Positions 16,901-18,089 of a DNA stretch of 18,089 bases are shown here, one piece after another. Below the pieces are notes generated by a model. The model was not told where the DNA came from and did no database searches. It was given only the letters and a program-made list of their open reading frames with translations. Positions within the stretch are counted from its first letter, which is position 1. Every line of letters begins with the position of its first letter. Position numbers and translations under genes: made by a program. The stretch is from CAWUIO01 sp963922455 (lineage in GTDB: Bacteria; Bacteroidota; Bacteroidia; Cytophagales; Microscillaceae), in NCBI GenBank assembly GCA_963922455.1, contig CAWUIO010000124.1, forward strand, positions 1-18,089, in the 5' to 3' direction.

Positions 16901-18089
16901 ACTGGATTGCTCTCGAGCCTGGTGAGAATGTAGGCAACAATAGCTTCTCGGCGGCTAAAACTGGAGTAGTCGTAGACGAGGCCTGGGAAACTATTAATTT
17001 TAACTTAAATTTTGGGAATAATGCCGTATTTGTGAGCACGATGCACGGGTATTATGGAGGAGATGTTTCTACCATCCGATACCGTAATATGAATGGCTCA
17101 CAAGTAGAAGTATTTGTGGAAGAAGAAACCTGTAGTGATGCGGAATTGGGTCATACCAATGAGGATGTGCATTATTTAGTATTTGAAAACGCAGGTGATA
17201 TTGAAGGTATAGGAACAACTAGTAGTGTACCTGGGGGGCTCACGGGTAATTATTATGACAACATAGACTTTACGGGTACCTTACTAAGCCGGGTAGATCC
17301 TCAAATTAACTTTCAGTGGGGCAGTGGTTCTCCTGACCCAAGTATGGGTATCGATAATTTTTCTGTTAGATGGGAAGGAAGTATTAAACCGCCAACCTCA
17401 GGCAGCTACACCTTTACGACTCGTACCGATGATGGTGTACGTTTATGGGTAGATAACCAGTTGCTAATTGACCAGTGGGTGGACCAATCTCCCCGTGAAT
17501 GGACTGGATCCCTCGCCTTAATCGGAAACCGTCAAGTTTCCATTCGTATGGAATACTATGAAAAAGGAGGAGGGGCCGTAGCCCAGCTTTCTTGGACAGG
17601 CCCTAACATTGCCCAGCAAATAATCCCTAGTAAGTTTTTATATCCAGAAGCTCCCCCTGTGGGCAACCAAGCCCCCCAGGCCTTCTTCCTGGCCAATCCC
17701 ACCCGGGGCGCGAGCCCCCTGAGCGTGCGATTTAATGCCCGTGCCTCCTCTGACCCAGAAAATGATCCCTTAACCTATACTTGGGACTTTGGCGACGGAA
17801 CGACGGGAAGCGGGGATACCCTCACCCACGTGTACACCCAAAAAGGAAATTACCGGGCCGAACTCACAGTTAATGACGGGAATCTGGAAGATGTAACCAG
17901 TGTGATGATCGAGGTAGCCAATACCGCCCCGGTGGCCGCCTTTGTAGCCGACCAGACGGAAGGCGATGCCCCCCTAGTAGTCCAATTTGACGCCAGCGGC
18001 AGCAGCGACATTGACGGCGATAGCCTAAGCTACACCTGGGACTTCGGCGACGGCAATAGCGGCACGGGCGTCCAGGTGAGCCATACCTA
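13966..18089 (+). CDS. PQQ-dependent sugar dehydrogenase-like / diheme cytochrome c fusion with H-lectin-like, PA14 and PKD domains (3' partial)
   Basis: Reads without a stop from ATG 13966 to the window end (1374 codons); an in-frame TAA at 13951 fixes this as the first ATG. Residues 1-28 are basic, 29-47 hydrophobic (signal peptide or anchor). Residues about 90-495 form a soluble PQQ glucose-dehydrogenase-like propeller: FLGMAFHPEF, then H234 before GGGLVFGDDGFLYLTIGDQ, then GHRAP at 329-333 and WIGEVGAGSREEI. Residues about 500-810 resemble the SO2930-type diheme cytochrome family (recalled as TIGR03806), with heme motifs CQACH (635-639) and CSYCH (716-720) and a possible axial Met in AMPP (M782). 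Then triple H-lectin-like module (819-1079), PA14 (1090-1226), PKD (1234-1320) and a second PKD cut by the edge (1321 on). Electrons from sugar oxidation could pass from PQQ to the fused hemes. T9SS export is presumed; its tail would lie beyond the window. Confidence 0.93.
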   Translation, partial: MFKKFTPRSSTRLLKGFEALISKNQRPKTLFLSIVIWFMVLWAFIPMPLQNSGLDNPEPIAKFLNGHLPSITPANGADITWTVEPIFPNLRFQDPLVITMHPNQNIMFVASRQGLIEYFDHTPEVSTKNLFADLTDRCGVVWDGGFLGMAFHPEFGLAGSPNRKYVYMYYTAKGPNGEHGPFACDSRCFTCADNGNFYGSYLRLSRFEMDESTFTLDKSSELYLFNVRQYNATHRGGGLVFGDDGFLYLTIGDQARRTTAQNIVDNFEGGVIRIDVDQKGGSISHAPRRKMGVHAGEADETSGVGYFIPNNNPWLDVNNGLFEEFIALGHRAPHRMTKDRLTGEMWIGEVGAGSREEISILQVGSNGGWPIYEGNRYRQFTACGSNTMPMGIGTYNPPVVDFQRNEANAIMGGYVYRGSRYPSLYGKYICGGYSQNRIFLIDKDLNGDYNKEVIASYTPGRLVTFGEDHQGEMYMGGLGNNVNLYTLRASGGDQEAPQLLSETGVFKDLVSLEPQDGVIPYDMIQPFWSDNAEKSRWMAIPNDGTHDTAEEKISFSENGNWEFPRGAVLIKHFELGGRRLETRFEVKGDDDKYYYLTYKWNAEQTDAELLINGADEPVMVNGRQQIWHFPSLVECQACHQTSVGSVLGPKTRHLNTSIRYPKTNKVANQLVSLSYLGILDEDIHDEETLDFITLAAQDDPNASLEWKARSYLDVNCSYCHQPATGNRAAFDARITTPLDDQSLIFGPLLSNLGGDSAFVIYPQDTARSILYKRTHALGDIAMPPLAKNVVDSAGVQLLADWINSLDPDEDYGIGITQSIGETGIAQAGDAWTTVTLSRSYTNPIVVAGAPSYNNAEQATVRIRNITGNSFEVRMQEWECLDLNHPLEEIPYMVVESGVHSLPNGSLLMAGSQENVGNSWTDITYPSPFDNLPLVLGSCVTNNDSRAIALRFNHNTSTTSATQVLLHEFDKSMHGGETIHWIALEPGENVGNNSFSAAKTGVVVDEAWETINFNLNFGNNAVFVSTMHGYYGGDVSTIRYRNMNGSQVEVFVEEETCSDAELGHTNEDVHYLVFENAGDIEGIGTTSSVPGGLTGNYYDNIDFTGTLLSRVDPQINFQWGSGSPDPSMGIDNFSVRWEGSIKPPTSGSYTFTTRTDDGVRLWVDNQLLIDQWVDQSPREWTGSLALIGNRQVSIRMEYYEKGGGAVAQLSWTGPNIAQQIIPSKFLYPEAPPVGNQAPQAFFLANPTRGASPLSVRFNARASSDPENDPLTYTWDFGDGTTGSGDTLTHVYTQKGNYRAELTVNDGNLEDVTSVMIEVANTAPVAAFVADQTEGDAPLVVQFDASGSSDIDGDSLSYTWDFGDGNSGTGVQVSHT
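15868..16125 (+). other. Two CxxCH heme c attachment motifs
   Basis: CQACH is at 15868-15882 (residues 635-639) and CSYCH at 16111-16125 (residues 716-720), 77 residues apart, within one predicted cytochrome region. Each Cys pair would bind heme covalently, with the His as axial ligand. An A-M-P-P segment at residues 781-784 follows the second motif at a typical distance for a distal Met ligand. No obvious second Met ligand for the first heme was assigned. Confidence 0.88.
16420..17202 (+). other. Triple H-lectin-like module, copy 3
   Basis: Same module at residues 819-1079 of the dehydrogenase-cytochrome fusion, lying between the cytochrome and the PA14 domain. It is markedly closer to the copy at 4719-5508 than that copy is to its own paralogue at 12349-13140, for example in LLMAG, ITYPS and LGSCVTNND. 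Confidence 0.6.
17233..17643 (+). other. PA14 domain in the dehydrogenase fusion
   Basis: Residues 1090-1226 begin GGLTGNYYDN and contain the core FSVRWEGSIKPPTSGSYTF, the DDGVRLWVDNQ segment and a terminal AQLSW. These are hallmarks of PA14, a beta-barrel often used for carbohydrate binding in glycosidases and adhesins. The DD in TDDGVR matches the usual calcium and sugar site of lectin-type PA14 domains. Ligand unknown. Confidence 0.9.
17665..18089 (+). repeat. Tandem PKD domains, second cut by window edge
   Basis: Two copies of the PKD pattern are visible: YTWDFGDG at residues 1271-1278 and again at 1356-1363. Each follows an NQAP- or TAPVA-type entry and a SDxDxD segment. PKD domains act as Ig-like spacers or adhesion modules outside the cell. 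More copies may lie downstream. The DNA here is clearly richer in G and C than the rest of the gene. Confidence 0.92.

Overview
The window carries three very large, same-strand genes for secreted multidomain proteins of a Bacteroidota bacterium. Two proteins end in a type IX secretion system (T9SS) type A sorting domain: a YPNP or FPNP start, a GLPxGLYTFRV-like core and a terminal KLLVE. The genes lack Shine-Dalgarno sequences and are packed with carbohydrate-binding and adhesion modules. Domain style (H-lectin-like, CBM6, PA14, PKD, Big_5) and roughly 45% GC suggest a marine or gliding Saprospiria-type organism (Saprospira, Lewinella, Haliscomenobacter). The genus is inference only.

Layout: (1) positions 3-5834 hold the 3' part of a giant gene whose start lies before the window. 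(2) 5835-6792 is a gene-free gap with a UUCG-loop terminator, a pair of inverted GC-rich repeats forming a 344-bp element with 14/15 matching ends, and an AT-rich leader. (3) 6793-13464 is a complete 2223-residue paralogue of gene 1. (4) 13465-13965 holds a second terminator, a third copy of the GC-rich repeat and an AT-rich upstream region. (5) 13966 to the window end is a third giant gene, open to the right edge for 1374 codons with no stop.

Genes 1 and 2 share the order galactose-binding-like domain, Big_5 Ig-like domain, PQQ-glucose-dehydrogenase-like beta-propeller, two rounds of an ASH-like plus DUF4114-like unit, twin ~155-residue repeats with DxDGNG loops, a triple H-lectin-like module and the T9SS tail. 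Gene 2 shows the true N-terminus: signal peptide plus CBM6-like domain.

Gene 3 is the most unusual. A membrane or signal segment is followed by a PQQ-dependent sugar-dehydrogenase-like propeller, a diheme cytochrome c region (two CxxCH motifs), the same triple H-lectin-like module, a PA14 domain and at least two PKD domains. This reads as a surface-displayed, glycan-tethered sugar oxidase with its own electron acceptor. Genes 1 and 2 would be related propeller proteins without heme. A joint role in binding and oxidising surface or environmental polysaccharide is inference from shared modules and proximity. The terminators after genes 1 and 2 argue for separate transcription units.
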